64,000 nt of DNA from Proteocatella sp051653405 (GCA_051653405.1 JBOFWC010000029.1:1-64000), one strand, 5' to 3'; counted from the stretch's first letter, positions 18,014 through 27,948 are shown. The notes: a model not told the origin generated them from the letters alone. Program-made: numbers and translations.

Positions 18014-18741
18014 TATACCATTCCTCCGTTTACAGAAAGAATTTGACCAGTTATATATTTAGCTTTTGGAGAAACAAGGAACTCAACTGCATCTGCTATA
18101 TCTTGAGCATCTCCCATAGCATTCATAGGAATACTACTTAAAATAGCTTTTTTAACTTCTTCTGGTAGCACGTCAGTCATATCCGTTTGAATAAATCCTG
18201 GAGCTATAGCATTTACACGTACATTGTATCTTGCTAATTCTTGAGCACATGATTTTGTGAAAGCAATTACCGCTCCTTTAGAAGCACTATAGTTAGATTG
18301 TCCCATATTTCCAGTTATTCCTACAACTGAAGACATATTTACGATAACACCATGTTTTTGTTTCATCATAAACTTACTAGCATGCTTTGTACAATTAAAA
18401 GTACCATTAACATTTACTTTCATTACGCTATCAAAATCAGCTTCTTTCATTCTAGCAATTAGTTTATCATTTGTAATTCCAGCGTTGTTTACAAGTATAG
18501 CAACTTCACCAAATTCTTTAACTGCTTCTTCTACAAGCTCTTTTGATTCTTCAAAATCACTTATATCTTTTTTTAGCGCAAGGCACTTTACGCCCATAGA
18601 TTCTATTTCATTTATAAGATTAACTATTTCCGGATTTTCATTTCTGTAGTTTAATACGATATTATGACCACATTTAGCAAGTGTAAGGGCAATGGCTTTA
18701 CCAATTCCTCTAGATGCTCCTGTTACTATAGCACAGCTCAT
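18013..18741 (-). CDS. fabG: 3-oxoacyl-ACP reductase
   Basis: A 242-residue short-chain dehydrogenase that reduces 3-ketoacyl-ACP with NADPH. It has the cofactor motif TGASRGIGKAIA, NNAGIT, catalytic Ser in SSVVG, and YSASKGA with Tyr and Lys. The start at 18741 (MSCAIVTG) has an AAAGGAG site; a longer start at 18783 would overlap fabD and is rejected. Confidence 0.95.
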   Translation of the reverse strand: MSCAIVTGASRGIGKAIALTLAKCGHNIVLNYRNENPEIVNLINEIESMGVKCLALKKDISDFEESKELVEEAVKEFGEVAILVNNAGITNDKLIARMKEADFDSVMKVNVNGTFNCTKHASKFMMKQKHGVIVNMSSVVGITGNMGQSNYSASKGAVIAFTKSCAQELARYNVRVNAIAPGFIQTDMTDVLPEEVKKAILSSIPMNAMGDAQDIADAVEFLVSPKAKYITGQILSVNGGMV

Positions 18742-18769
18742 ATATTTCTCCTTTATATTCACAAAAAAA

Positions 18770-19720
18770 CTATTTAAATTCATTTAAAAATGCTTCCAGT
18801 GACTCTAGGTTTGAAAGACTTACAATTTTTACATTTTTATCTATCTTTTTTATAAGTGAAGAGGCTACATTTCCAGGATAAACCTCTACGAAAGTATCTA
18901 TACCAGCTTCAATCATATTTTTTATACTTTTATTCCAAAGAACGGGTGAATATACCTGTTTTTCAAGAATATCAGATATTTGGTCATCAATATTTGTAGT
19001 AGCAGAAGCTGTAAAAAGCTCGCCAGTTACATTTGGATAATAAGCTTTATTTGGAAGCACTATATTGACTTTTGAAAGCTCTGTTCTAAGCTTTTTACCT
19101 GCGCCTAAAAGCATACTTGTATGGAATGGGGCGCTTACGTTAAGCATCATAGCACGTTTTGCACCAGCAGCTTTTAAAAGGGGTTCAGCTTCTTCTAAAA
19201 GCGGAATTTCTCCACCTATTACAATTTGATTATCTGTATTTATATTAGAACAAGAAATTACTCCTTTTTGAGTAAGGGGAGCAATAACTTCTTCAATTTT
19301 TTCTTGAGAAAGTCCCATTACAGCCATAAGTGAACCTACGCCTACAGGAACTTCTTCCTGCATAAGTTTTCCTCTAGTTCTTACAAGCTTAACGCCTTCT
19401 TCTAAAGAAAGGGCTTTAGCCGCAGCAAGGCCTGAGTATTCTCCAAGGCTAAGTCCGGCAAATGCAGAAGCTTCTACGTTATTTTCTTCCAATATTTTTG
19501 AAAGCGCCATACTTACTGTAAATATTGTAGGTTGAGTGTTTTCTGTAAGACTTAATGTCTGAAGGTCAGCTTCAAAACATAGCTTAGCTAAATCTTCGCC
19601 TAGAGAATTACTAGCAGCATCAAAAACTTTACGAGCACACTCAAAATTATTATAAAAATCCTGACCCATTTTTTCAGCTTGACAGCCCTGTCCTGGGTAT
19701 ACGAAAGCTATTTTTTTCAT
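18770..19720 (-). CDS. fabD: Malonyl-CoA:ACP transacylase
   Basis: 316 residues. Loads malonate onto acyl carrier protein. N-terminal VYPGQGCQAEKMG, nucleophile Ser in GLSLGEYSG (Leu replaces the more usual His of GHSLG), and SAPFHTSML with the catalytic His. It lies 16 bases after fabK in the fab operon. Confidence 0.94.
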   Translation of the reverse strand: MKKIAFVYPGQGCQAEKMGQDFYNNFECARKVFDAASNSLGEDLAKLCFEADLQTLSLTENTQPTIFTVSMALSKILEENNVEASAFAGLSLGEYSGLAAAKALSLEEGVKLVRTRGKLMQEEVPVGVGSLMAVMGLSQEKIEEVIAPLTQKGVISCSNINTDNQIVIGGEIPLLEEAEPLLKAAGAKRAMMLNVSAPFHTSMLLGAGKKLRTELSKVNIVLPNKAYYPNVTGELFTASATTNIDDQISDILEKQVYSPVLWNKSIKNMIEAGIDTFVEVYPGNVASSLIKKIDKNVKIVSLSNLESLEAFLNEFK

Positions 19721-19736
19721 ATTTTTACCTCATGAT

Positions 19737-20645
19737 TTATTCAAAAAGTGATTTTATTATTTCCTCTGCGGTTTCTTCTTTAGTAACAAGGCCTGCGATT
19801 TGTCCAGACATAAGTGAACCGTAGTCTGCATCACCATCAACAACTGCTTTTCTAAAGCTTCCCATAGTCATTTCTTCGATTTGAGCTATTTTCTCATCTG
19901 AATTAAGTTCAGCGCTATTTTCGATTTCTTTTATTTTTCTAGTCATACGATTCTTTAAAACTCTTACAGGATGACCTGTTATTCTTCCTGTTACAGCAGA
20001 AGAAGAATCTTTAGCTTTTATAATTTCGTCCTTGTAGCTTTGAGATATAGTGCACTCTTTAGCTACTAAGAATCTAGTACCAACCTGAACCCCAACAGCC
20101 CCTAGGGCAAATGCAGCAGCAACACCTCTTTTATCAGCAATTCCTCCAGCTGCGATTACAGGAATATTAATAGCATCTACAACTTGAGGAACAAGTGTCA
20201 TAGTAGTAAGTTCTCCAATATGACCTCCAGCTTCACAGCCTTCAGCTATAACGGCGTCAGCTCCCATTTTTTCCATTCGCTTAGCAAGGGCAACAGAAGC
20301 AACAACTGGAATTACTATTACGCCATGTTCCTTCCATTTTTTCATATATTTAGATGGATTTCCAGCACCAGTAACTACAATCTTTATATTTTCTTCAACT
20401 ACAAGTTCAGCTAAATCGTCAGCATGAGGGCTCATAAGCATTATATTAAGTGCAAAAGGATTAGTTGTAAGGGTTTTTATTTTCTTAATTTCTTCTCGAC
20501 ATGCTTCTTTAGTTAGAGATCCTCCACCTAAAATTCCAAGGCCTCCTGCGTTTGATACAGAAGAAACAAGGCTTGAATGTGATATCCAAGCCATTGCACC
20601 CTGAAAAAGAGGATATTTGATACCTAAAATATTCTCAATTCTCAT
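19737..20645 (-). CDS. fabK: Enoyl-ACP reductase II (FMN-dependent)
   Basis: A 302-residue TIM-barrel flavoprotein of the nitronate monooxygenase/FabK family that reduces the enoyl-ACP double bond. N-terminal YPLFQGAMAWIS, phosphate-binding EGCEAGGHIG and AAGGIADKRG, and VGTRFL are visible. Its place in a fab operon identifies it as FabK rather than a nitronate monooxygenase. FabK replaces FabI here; FabK enzymes resist triclosan. Confidence 0.93.
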   Translation of the reverse strand: MRIENILGIKYPLFQGAMAWISHSSLVSSVSNAGGLGILGGGSLTKEACREEIKKIKTLTTNPFALNIMLMSPHADDLAELVVEENIKIVVTGAGNPSKYMKKWKEHGVIVIPVVASVALAKRMEKMGADAVIAEGCEAGGHIGELTTMTLVPQVVDAINIPVIAAGGIADKRGVAAAFALGAVGVQVGTRFLVAKECTISQSYKDEIIKAKDSSSAVTGRITGHPVRVLKNRMTRKIKEIENSAELNSDEKIAQIEEMTMGSFRKAVVDGDADYGSLMSGQIAGLVTKEETAEEIIKSLFE

Positions 20646-20692
20646 ATTATTTTTCCTTTATTAATTATTAATATTAAAATTATATTAAAAAT

Positions 20693-21931
20693 TTATTTAT
20701 TTTCCCATTTTTTGAAGACGATAGTAGCATTGTGTCCACCAAAACCAAGTGAATTTGAAAGTGCATATTTTATGTCAAGTTTTACAGCACCTTCTGTAAC
20801 ATAGTTAAGATCGCAATCTTCATCTGGATTCATATAGTTTATAGTTGGAGGGACAATACCATCTTGAAGAGCTTTTACACATGCAATAGCTTCTAGGGCA
20901 CCAGCAGCCCCAAGTAAGTGTCCTGTCATTGACTTTGTAGAACTTACTAAAAGATTTTTGCTGTGCTCTGCAAATAATGTTTTTATGGCATGCGTTTCAA
21001 ATTTATCGTTGTAAGGGGTACTTGTACCATGAGCATTTATATAATCAATGTCAGATGGAGCTATTTTTCCATCTGATATTGCCATAGACATGGCTCTTAC
21101 AGCCCCTTTTCCTTCAGGATCAGGAGATGTTATGTGATAAGCATCACAGCTTTGACCATATCCTATTATTTCTGCATATATTTTAGCATTTCTAGCAAGA
21201 GCATGTTCAAGTTCTTCAAGTACTAATATAGCAGCCCCTTCACCCATTACGAATCCATTTCTGTCTTTGTCGAAAGGAATAGAAGCTCTATTTCTATCTT
21301 CTCCAGCGTGAAGCGCAGTCATATTAGCAAATCCAGCAATACCAGCTTCTGTTATAGCTGCTTCGCAGCCTCCTGCAAAAGCTATTTTATGATACCCATC
21401 TCTTAATGATCTAAAAGCATCACCTACAGCATCAGTACCAGAAGCACAGGCAGTAACTATTGCAGTACAAGGTCCTTTTAGACCAAGTTCCATAGACACA
21501 TGAGCAGGAGCAATGTTTATTATAGAAGAAGGGATGAAGAATGGTGAAATTCTAGAAGGACCTTTTAGAGTAGATTTTTCTATCTGCTCTTGTATAGTAC
21601 CTAGTCCACCTATTCCACTTCCTAAAACCACGCGGGCATCTTCTTTATCAAAATTGGTATCGTCTAATTTAGAATCTTCATATGCCATTTTTGAAGCACT
21701 TACTGCAAATTGAGTGAATCTATCCATTCTTTTTGCAGCTTTAGGATCTATATATTTGCTATGATCAAAATCTTTAACTTCTGCTGCAAGCTTAACTTTA
21801 AGCTTTGAAGCATCAAATAAAGAAATATTATCTATTCCATTTTTCCCTGAAATTAATCCGTTCCAAGTAGATTCGGTGTCATTTCCAACTGGACTTATAG
21901 CTCCAATTCCTGTGATTACTACTCTTTTCAT
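20693..21931 (-). CDS. fabF: 3-oxoacyl-ACP synthase II
   Basis: A 412-residue condensing enzyme for chain elongation with the Cys-His-His triad: TACASGTDAVGDA (Cys), NAHGTSTPYND (His) and KSMTGHLLGAAGA (Lys, His). The N-terminal VVITGIGAISPVGN is typical. Start codon follows TAAGGAGT. It lies between acpP and fabK. Confidence 0.96.
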   Translation of the reverse strand: MKRVVITGIGAISPVGNDTESTWNGLISGKNGIDNISLFDASKLKVKLAAEVKDFDHSKYIDPKAAKRMDRFTQFAVSASKMAYEDSKLDDTNFDKEDARVVLGSGIGGLGTIQEQIEKSTLKGPSRISPFFIPSSIINIAPAHVSMELGLKGPCTAIVTACASGTDAVGDAFRSLRDGYHKIAFAGGCEAAITEAGIAGFANMTALHAGEDRNRASIPFDKDRNGFVMGEGAAILVLEELEHALARNAKIYAEIIGYGQSCDAYHITSPDPEGKGAVRAMSMAISDGKIAPSDIDYINAHGTSTPYNDKFETHAIKTLFAEHSKNLLVSSTKSMTGHLLGAAGALEAIACVKALQDGIVPPTINYMNPDEDCDLNYVTEGAVKLDIKYALSNSLGFGGHNATIVFKKWENK

Positions 21932-22018
21932 AAAAACTCCTTAAATTATCCAAAATATGTTCAAATTTTATCCCTCTATTTTATAAATAGAGGGATATTT
22001 ACATAATTTATAAGCTGA

Positions 22019-22246
22019 TTAAGCTTGTTTCTTTTCTACATAATCAACTATATCTTGAACTGTTATTATAGAAGCTGTATCAGCATCTTCAACTTCGATA
22101 TCGAATTCTTCTTCAATTTCCATAACGATTTCTACCATATCAAGTGAATCTGCACCTAAATCATCTTTTATTTTTGCAGTAGCTTCAATTTCGCTTGCAT
22201 CCTTATCTAATTTTTCTGCTAAGATTTCTATAACTTTGTTTAACAT
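22019..22246 (-). CDS. acpP: Acyl carrier protein
   Basis: A 75-residue acidic helical protein. Ser in DDLGADSLDMVEIVMEIEE is the phosphopantetheine site. It carries growing acyl chains for all Fab enzymes in the operon. Strong AAGGAG site upstream. Confidence 0.97.
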   Translation of the reverse strand: MLNKVIEILAEKLDKDASEIEATAKIKDDLGADSLDMVEIVMEIEEEFDIEVEDADTASIITVQDIVDYVEKKQA

Positions 22247-22302
22247 TTTGTTTTCTCCTTTTAAAATAAGTTTTATTGTTGTTTATATTATATTTTTAGT
22301 TA

Positions 22303-23268
22303 TTACCACTCAAGAAGCACTGAGCCCCAAGTTAATCCTGCTCCAAAACCTGCAAGAATAATTTTGTCACCTTTTTGAAGAAGTCCCTTGCTGTTCATTT
22401 CAGCAAGTGCTATAGGGATACTTGCCGAAGAAGTATTTCCATAGTTTTCGATATTAACATAGAATTTGTTTATATCTATATTAAGTTTCTTAGAAACTGC
22501 TTCAATTATTCTAAAGTTTGCTTGGTGAGGAACTACATATTTTATATCTTCACTTGAAAGATTATTTCTATCAAGTAGAACTTCTATAAGTTCACTAAGC
22601 GCACCAAGTGCAAATTTATAAACCTCTCCACCGTTCATAGAAAGCTTTGGAAGTGATGATTCTTCATCTGCAGTAACTAATGGATTATTTACGTTTACAC
22701 TTTGAATCTGTATGTTATGACTTGTATCATATTCACCTTGAAGGTATATATCTTTTATTTTTTCATTTAAATCTTTGGTAAGTACTATAGCACCAGCGCC
22801 ATCTCCGAAAATTACACATGTATTTCTGTCGCTGTAATCAATAACCTTACTTAAAACTTCTGAACCTATTACGAGTGCATTTTTTGCTATTCCTTTTCCT
22901 ATCATTGAGCTTGCAACTCCAAGTGCATATACAAAACCTGTGCAGCCAGCTGAAAGATCAAATGCTACAGCATTTTTTATACCAAGTTTACCTTGTACTA
23001 TACTTGCTGTAGATGGAGTAAAGTGGTCAGGGGTTATAGTAGCTACAAGAACAAGGTCAATTTCTTCTATAGATACTCCAGAATTTTCGATTGCAATCTG
23101 AGCTGCCTTATATGCAAGATCTGAAGTATTTTCTCCAGAAGATATATTTCTTTTCTTTATTCCAGTTCTTTTTTCAATCCACTCAGAGCTAGTATCGACT
23201 AATTTTGTTAAATGATCATTCTCTAGACTAAGTTTAGGAGCGTAACTTCCTGTCGCGATTAAAGACAT
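22303..23268 (-). CDS. fabH: 3-oxoacyl-ACP synthase III
   Basis: 321 residues. Starts fatty acid synthesis by condensing an acyl-CoA primer with malonyl-ACP. Catalytic Cys in DLSAGCTGFVYAL, His in VPHQANFRI and Asn in NYGNTSSASIP are in place. It is the first gene of the fab operon; no FabT or FapR regulator gene precedes it and no acc genes are in the window. Confidence 0.96.
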   Translation of the reverse strand: MSLIATGSYAPKLSLENDHLTKLVDTSSEWIEKRTGIKKRNISSGENTSDLAYKAAQIAIENSGVSIEEIDLVLVATITPDHFTPSTASIVQGKLGIKNAVAFDLSAGCTGFVYALGVASSMIGKGIAKNALVIGSEVLSKVIDYSDRNTCVIFGDGAGAIVLTKDLNEKIKDIYLQGEYDTSHNIQIQSVNVNNPLVTADEESSLPKLSMNGGEVYKFALGALSELIEVLLDRNNLSSEDIKYVVPHQANFRIIEAVSKKLNIDINKFYVNIENYGNTSSASIPIALAEMNSKGLLQKGDKIILAGFGAGLTWGSVLLEW

Positions 23269-23386
23269 TATCTTTACCTCTTTCTCTAATGAAATTCCAT
23301 ATTATAAATCAATAATGAAATAAAATTATCATACCAAATTAAATATAAAAAACTGTATTAACAATATGGAATAATTGATATGATTT

Positions 23387-23415
23387 ATAATAATACTAAA
23401 ATCTTTTTTTGTCAA
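23387..23415 (-). promoter_or_regulatory. Sigma-A promoter for the fab operon
   Basis: On the minus strand, TTGACA (23410-23415), 17-base spacer, TATTAT (23387-23392), about 119 bases before the fabH start. The long leader has no operator I recognise. Confidence 0.75.
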
Positions 23416-23525
23416 CAGTTCTTTAAAAAAATTTTATACATATTGAAAAAACTGAGTTTTTAAAAGACATGTTAAGTGATGTTTGGTTTAAATATATTTT
23501 TTTTGAAAAATTTTTGTAAAAAGTA

Positions 23526-23582
23526 TTGACCTTGTTGCTGCATTATTGTATTATATACGTAACACAGTAACACAATGATACA
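23526..23582 (+). promoter_or_regulatory. Promoter and operator of the YtrA-type regulator operon
   Basis: TTGACC (23526-23531), 17-base spacer, TATTAT (23549-23554). Just downstream are two direct GTAACACA copies, and TTGTAT on the left can pair with ATACAA on the right. This is a likely autoregulatory operator of the GntR-family gene that follows. Confidence 0.65.
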
Positions 23583-23605
23583 AAAAAAGAAAAGGAGGAT
23601 TTGAT

Positions 23606-24067
23606 ATGGCTTGGGATTTTGAGCAGGATAAACCGATATATATTCAGATAGTTAATAAGATTAAGCTTGGGATATTATCAGGAAGTTATAAACCTGGAGA
23701 CCGATTGGAGTCGGTAAGAGAACTTGCTAGTATTGCAGGAGTTAATCCTAACACTATGCAGAAGGCACTTCAGGAACTAGAAAATATAGAACTTGTATAC
23801 AGTCAAAGAACTAGTGGAAGATTTATTACAGACAACGATGTAATTATAGATAATTTAAGAAAAAAAGTAGCAGGCGAGAAGATTATAGCCTTTATTGAAA
23901 ATATGCTTAATCTAGGATTTACCAAAGAAGAAATTGAAAATATGATAAAGGAATATTTAGCGGAGGGAGAAAGTGCATTTAAAATAAATGAAATTTCAAC
24001 TAAAGATTCAAAGAAAAGTAAAGCAGTTGGAAATCTTGAAGATTTACTTAAGGAAGGGGATTTATAA
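23606..24067 (+). CDS. GntR-family regulator, YtrA subfamily
   Basis: 153 residues. An N-terminal winged helix (PIYIQIVNKIKLGILSGSYKPGDRLESVREL, given here as the family pattern of the first 45 residues) is followed by a short helical dimerisation tail instead of a ligand domain, as in YtrA. YtrA-type genes usually repress the ABC transporter encoded next to them, which is the case here. The stop overlaps the ATPase start by one base. Confidence 0.85.
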   Translation: MAWDFEQDKPIYIQIVNKIKLGILSGSYKPGDRLESVRELASIAGVNPNTMQKALQELENIELVYSQRTSGRFITDNDVIIDNLRKKVAGEKIIAFIENMLNLGFTKEEIENMIKEYLAEGESAFKINEISTKDSKKSKAVGNLEDLLKEGDL

Positions 24068-24768
24068 TGAATAGTTATATATTGGAATGTAAAGGACTTA
24101 CCAAAAAGTTTGGTAAAAAAGAAGCGTTAAAAAATATAGATTTAAATTTAAAGAGAGGTCAGATTGTTGGGCTACTCGGACCTAATGGAAGCGGAAAAAC
24201 TACACTTATAAAACTAGCTAATGGATTACTTCATCCAGATGGAGGCGAAATACTTATTGATGGAATGCATCCAGGTGTAGGTTCAAAAGCGGTAGTATCA
24301 TATCTTCCAGAGAAGACATACCTTAATGATTATATGACAGTTAAAGGAATAATAGAATTTTTTAAAGATTTTTACAAGGATTTTGATGAAGTAAGAGCGC
24401 TTGATATGCTTTCAAGACTTGGCATAAATGAAAACGATAGATTAAAAACTATGTCAAAGGGAACAAAAGAAAAAGTACAACTTATTTTAGTTATGAGCAG
24501 AAGAGCCCAGATATATTTTCTTGATGAGCCTATAGCAGGCGTAGACCCAGCAGCTAGAGATTATATTTTAGATACTATAATAAGTAACTACGATGAAAAT
24601 GCGACAATTGTTATTTCTACACATCTTATCTCAGATGTTGAAAAGATACTAGATCAAGTAGTATTTATAAAGTATGGAGAAATAGTTATGAGTAAGAGTG
24701 TAGACGAAATTAGAGAAGATGAAGGTAAAAGTGTGGATATGCTGTTTAGGGAGGTATTTAAATGTTAG
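24067..24768 (+). CDS. ABC transporter ATP-binding protein
   Basis: 233 residues with Walker A GPNGSGKTT, an altered signature MSKGTKEK in place of LSGGQ, Walker B IYFLDEPIAGVDP and the switch His in STHLISD. Altered signatures of this sort are usual in YtrB-like exporters. It overlaps the regulator by one base and the permease by seven, so the three are one operon. The substrate is unknown; cell-wall-stress or peptide export is typical for relatives. Confidence 0.87.
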   Translation: MNSYILECKGLTKKFGKKEALKNIDLNLKRGQIVGLLGPNGSGKTTLIKLANGLLHPDGGEILIDGMHPGVGSKAVVSYLPEKTYLNDYMTVKGIIEFFKDFYKDFDEVRALDMLSRLGINENDRLKTMSKGTKEKVQLILVMSRRAQIYFLDEPIAGVDPAARDYILDTIISNYDENATIVISTHLISDVEKILDQVVFIKYGEIVMSKSVDEIREDEGKSVDMLFREVFKC

Positions 24769-25580
24769 GAAAATTAATAAAATATGAATTTAAAGGAAGT
24801 GGAAGACTACTAGTACCGCTTTATGGACTAATAATAGTATTAGCACTTATAACTAAAATATTTAATAAAGTTAATATAACCGATTTTAATACACTTGGAC
24901 AAATTGCAATGGGAATAGTTGTTTTTATATATGGACTTACTATCATGGCAATAATGCTTACCACTGTATTCTTGATAATCCAAAGATTCGCAAGTACAGT
25001 TTATGGAGCAGAAGGGTATCTAACTCATACGCTTCCTGTAAAATCAAGAGATATAATTATTAGTAAGATAATATCAGCAATTGTATGGTCAATTTTAAGT
25101 GGAATAATATCATTCATATCCATAATGATAATAGGCTATCAAAAAGGTATGTTTGCAGATCTTTTCCAAGCAATAGAAATGCTTAAAGCTGAGATTGGAG
25201 CTGAAGGAATAGGACAAATAATAGCTTTGATGTCCAATATGATGCTAACGTCTATAATTGGAATAACAGCTACTATAATGATGATATACATGTGTATATC
25301 TATAGGACAGCTTTTCAAACGTAAATTTGTAGGATCTATAATGGCATATTTAGGAATAAGCTTTGCAGCAAACTTAATAACTGCGCTTTCAGGGAATGCT
25401 TTGGGTGAGGTTGGATTCTTTGATTTTATGCTAAAGCTTGAAAATGTCACTTCAGCTAATGAAGCGGTAGCAGCATTTAATCACTTTATGTTGATAATAT
25501 CTGTATTCTTCGTCATAAAAATAGTTGTATACTATTTCATCACAAACCATCTTATGACGAAGAAATTAAATTTAGAATAG
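24762..25580 (+). CDS. ABC transporter permease
   Basis: 272 residues with six predicted membrane helices and a loop containing AEGYLTHTLPVKSRDII, a pattern common in ABC-2-type permeases of Clostridia. It is the membrane partner of the ATPase just upstream. The substrate cannot be told from sequence. Confidence 0.8.
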   Translation: MLGKLIKYEFKGSGRLLVPLYGLIIVLALITKIFNKVNITDFNTLGQIAMGIVVFIYGLTIMAIMLTTVFLIIQRFASTVYGAEGYLTHTLPVKSRDIIISKIISAIVWSILSGIISFISIMIIGYQKGMFADLFQAIEMLKAEIGAEGIGQIIALMSNMMLTSIIGITATIMMIYMCISIGQLFKRKFVGSIMAYLGISFAANLITALSGNALGEVGFFDFMLKLENVTSANEAVAAFNHFMLIISVFFVIKIVVYYFITNHLMTKKLNLE

Positions 25581-25599
25581 AAGCTTTTAGAAAGCAAAT

Positions 25600-25628
25600 A
25601 AAAAGAGAGGATATCCTCTCTTTTTTGT
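25600..25628. terminator. Palindromic terminator
   Basis: A near-perfect palindrome (AAAAAGAGAGGA with its complement) ending in a T-run, between convergent genes. Confidence 0.85.
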
Positions 25629-25636
25629 CATTAAAG

Positions 25637-26083
25637 TTAATAATTATATTTGTGTTTACTTGATTTGTAATGCTGGGTTTGACCAAGTTTTTTATTTGAA
25701 CCCACTAATATACCAAAGATTAAACATAGTATTAGGGTCACATATCCATAATTGTATAGGCTTAAAAAGGCCTGCTTAATATTAATAAATATTGTATCTG
25801 GAGCAGAAGATTTAGAATAACTTGATAAGTTAAAAACATAAGCTCCAAAAAGACTTATAAATCCTATTAATAGTGAAACTAAGGACAATCTTAATTTGCT
25901 GTGATTTTGAGTTTTTCGATTTTCAGACACATTTATTATGATTAATGATGAGAAAAAAGAAGTAATTAATATTGTGAATATTGGGCTCATATCTAATGGG
26001 CCGCTTATAGTTACCGTATCTCTAGCAAGAAAAGATCCTGTGATTAGAAATGTCAGAAACAATATTTTTTTAAAGCTTTTCAT
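25637..26083 (-). CDS. Hypothetical membrane protein
   Basis: 148 residues with an N-terminal signal-like segment and about three further hydrophobic helices, ending in a polar tail rich in His, Lys and Tyr. The start has an AGAAAGGAAG site. No family recognised. It is a single-gene unit, convergent to the ABC exporter operon. Confidence 0.65.
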   Translation of the reverse strand: MKSFKKILFLTFLITGSFLARDTVTISGPLDMSPIFTILITSFFSSLIIINVSENRKTQNHSKLRLSLVSLLIGFISLFGAYVFNLSSYSKSSAPDTIFINIKQAFLSLYNYGYVTLILCLIFGILVGSNKKLGQTQHYKSSKHKYNY

Positions 26084-26259
26084 AAAAAACTTCCTTTCTA
26101 TCTAATAACAGATTAATTATATCAAAAATAGTGTAATATATCTACAAAATATTTTATAAGTTTTAAAGCTTAAGTAACATTAAATTTAAGCTAAAACTAT
26201 TAAAAAACAATATAATATGATATTATGGAAGATGTATTGGTAGAGAGGAAGAATTGTAT

Positions 26260-26934
26260 ATGGATATAAAATATAATATAAAGAAAATAATAATTTTAAA
26301 TATAGGCTTTTTTTTCTGTGCACTTGGTACAGTTTTTTACATAAAATCAGGAAGTGGGATGGCTCCATGGGAAGTTTTCCACAGTGGGGTTGCAAAAACA
26401 TTAGGAATAAGGATTGGAAGAGCTGGGATATTAACTTCAGCAGTTATAATAGCAATCGATTATTTTCTAGGAGCACGAATAGGTATAGGCACTGTATTTA
26501 ATATGATTAACATAGGTATTTTTACAGACTTTATAATATCACTGGATATTATAAAAACCAGTGATAATTTTATAATACAGATACTATTTTTATTTGTAGG
26601 AATGTTTTTTATGAATATAGGGATCTGGCTCTATATAAGTCAAGGCTGGGGGGCTGGGCCGAGAGATGGACTAATGGTAGCACTTGCTAAAAAAACAAAG
26701 TTTTCCGTACAATTTTTAAGAAGCGCTATAGAAACTACCGCAGTAATATTGGGATTCTTACTTGGAGGAAGCTTTGGAATAGGAACTATAATATGTGCAT
26801 TTGCTGCAGGCCCAGTTATGAAACTTATATTTGATTTTTTAAAATTTGATGTAAAAGCCGTAAAACATATTTATATAGATGACTATATAAAACGAGATAA
26901 TTTAAAATCAGTAGAGGAAAGCGGTATAAATTAG
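26260..26934 (+). CDS. YczE/YyaS-like integral membrane protein
   Basis: 224 residues with five membrane helices. Two similar halves carry the repeated pattern GSGMAPWEVFHSG and GWGAGPRDGLMVAL, as in the YczE/YitT-like family of unknown function. The ATG at 26260 has AGAGGAAG at good distance; a TTG six bases earlier is too close. It stops nine bases before the phosphoesterase gene, so both are probably co-transcribed. Confidence 0.78.
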   Translation: MDIKYNIKKIIILNIGFFFCALGTVFYIKSGSGMAPWEVFHSGVAKTLGIRIGRAGILTSAVIIAIDYFLGARIGIGTVFNMINIGIFTDFIISLDIIKTSDNFIIQILFLFVGMFFMNIGIWLYISQGWGAGPRDGLMVALAKKTKFSVQFLRSAIETTAVILGFLLGGSFGIGTIICAFAAGPVMKLIFDFLKFDVKAVKHIYIDDYIKRDNLKSVEESGIN

Positions 26935-26942
26935 GAGTTGTT

Positions 26943-27770
26943 ATGAAATTTATTTTTAAGGTTATAAACAAATTAATAATACTTTCGTTGATAGCTATGA
27001 TGGTACTCGGATATGCGATGTTTTTAGAACCTAATTTACTTAGAATAAATAAGTTTGAGCTTGGAACACTATCTTCCGCAAAAATAAGAGTAGTTCAGTT
27101 TTCAGATACCCATATAGGGGAATACTACTCAATAAGAGACTTGCAGAAATTAGCTAATGTAATAAATATGCAAAACCCAGATATAATAGTATTTACTGGA
27201 GATCTTGTGGATGAAACTACAGAAGACACAGATTTTGAAGCTATTTCAAAGACTTTGGGATCAATGAAAGCAAAGCTTGGAAAATTTGCAATTTATGGAA
27301 ATCATGATTATGGAGCTCAGGGACATAAATATTATAAGAAGATGATGCAAAATGGAGGATTTAAAGTTTTAGTAAATGATGCATTTCAATATCATCTGAC
27401 AAATACGGTATCAGTTAACATTTTGGGATTAGATGATTCTCTTCTTGGGAAACCAGACTATGAAACAATTGATTTTCTTATAAAGAAGAGATACTATGAT
27501 ATACTGCTACTTCATGAACCAGATGAAGTGGATAAATTTTCTGATGAACCTTATGAACTTGCACTAGCAGGACATACGCATGGGGGACAGGTTAGGATTC
27601 CATTTAAAGGAGCCTTGAAAAAAGCCCCACTTGGAGAAAAATACGAAAAAGGATTTTATGATATTTCTGAAGAACAAAAACTTTATGTGAGTTCTGGAGT
27701 AGGAAGTACAATAATGCCATTTAGATTTTTAAATATACCTGAAATTGTAGTTTTTGATATAAATCTATAA
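26943..27770 (+). CDS. Membrane-anchored metallophosphoesterase (YkuE-like)
   Basis: 275 residues with one N-terminal membrane segment (about 7-25) and a calcineurin-like domain: FSDTHIG, FTGDLVDE, YGNHDYG, LLLHEPD and AGHTHGGQVRIP supply the dinuclear metal ligands. Relatives include B. subtilis YkuE and E. coli YaeI; the substrate may be a lipid-linked phosphate. The active site faces outside if the anchor is a signal anchor. Confidence 0.87.
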   Translation: MKFIFKVINKLIILSLIAMMVLGYAMFLEPNLLRINKFELGTLSSAKIRVVQFSDTHIGEYYSIRDLQKLANVINMQNPDIIVFTGDLVDETTEDTDFEAISKTLGSMKAKLGKFAIYGNHDYGAQGHKYYKKMMQNGGFKVLVNDAFQYHLTNTVSVNILGLDDSLLGKPDYETIDFLIKKRYYDILLLHEPDEVDKFSDEPYELALAGHTHGGQVRIPFKGALKKAPLGEKYEKGFYDISEEQKLYVSSGVGSTIMPFRFLNIPEIVVFDINL

Positions 27771-27784
27771 AAATTCTTTACATT

Positions 27785-27820
27785 TGTAAGCATATCGTAA
27801 TTATGTAAGCATATCGTAAT
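27785..27820. repeat. Direct repeat upstream of a secreted-protein gene
   Basis: Two identical 17-base copies of TGTAAGCATATCGTAAT (27785-27801 and 27804-27820), period 19. The spacing of almost two helical turns is what a dimeric response regulator might bind. No function shown. Confidence 0.6.
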
Positions 27821-27948
27821 AGATTTGTAGAATAACTGTTATGGCTTTAAGGGTATATATATAGTAAGATAATATTGTGCTTGATTGAAGATGTTAAAAT
27901 TCAAGACCTTTGTTTGGATACTATTTTGAGATTTGGAGGGATATTATT

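Noticed and set aside
19737..20645. Nitronate monooxygenase
   Set aside because: Similar fold and motifs, but its position between fabF and fabD makes FabK much more likely.
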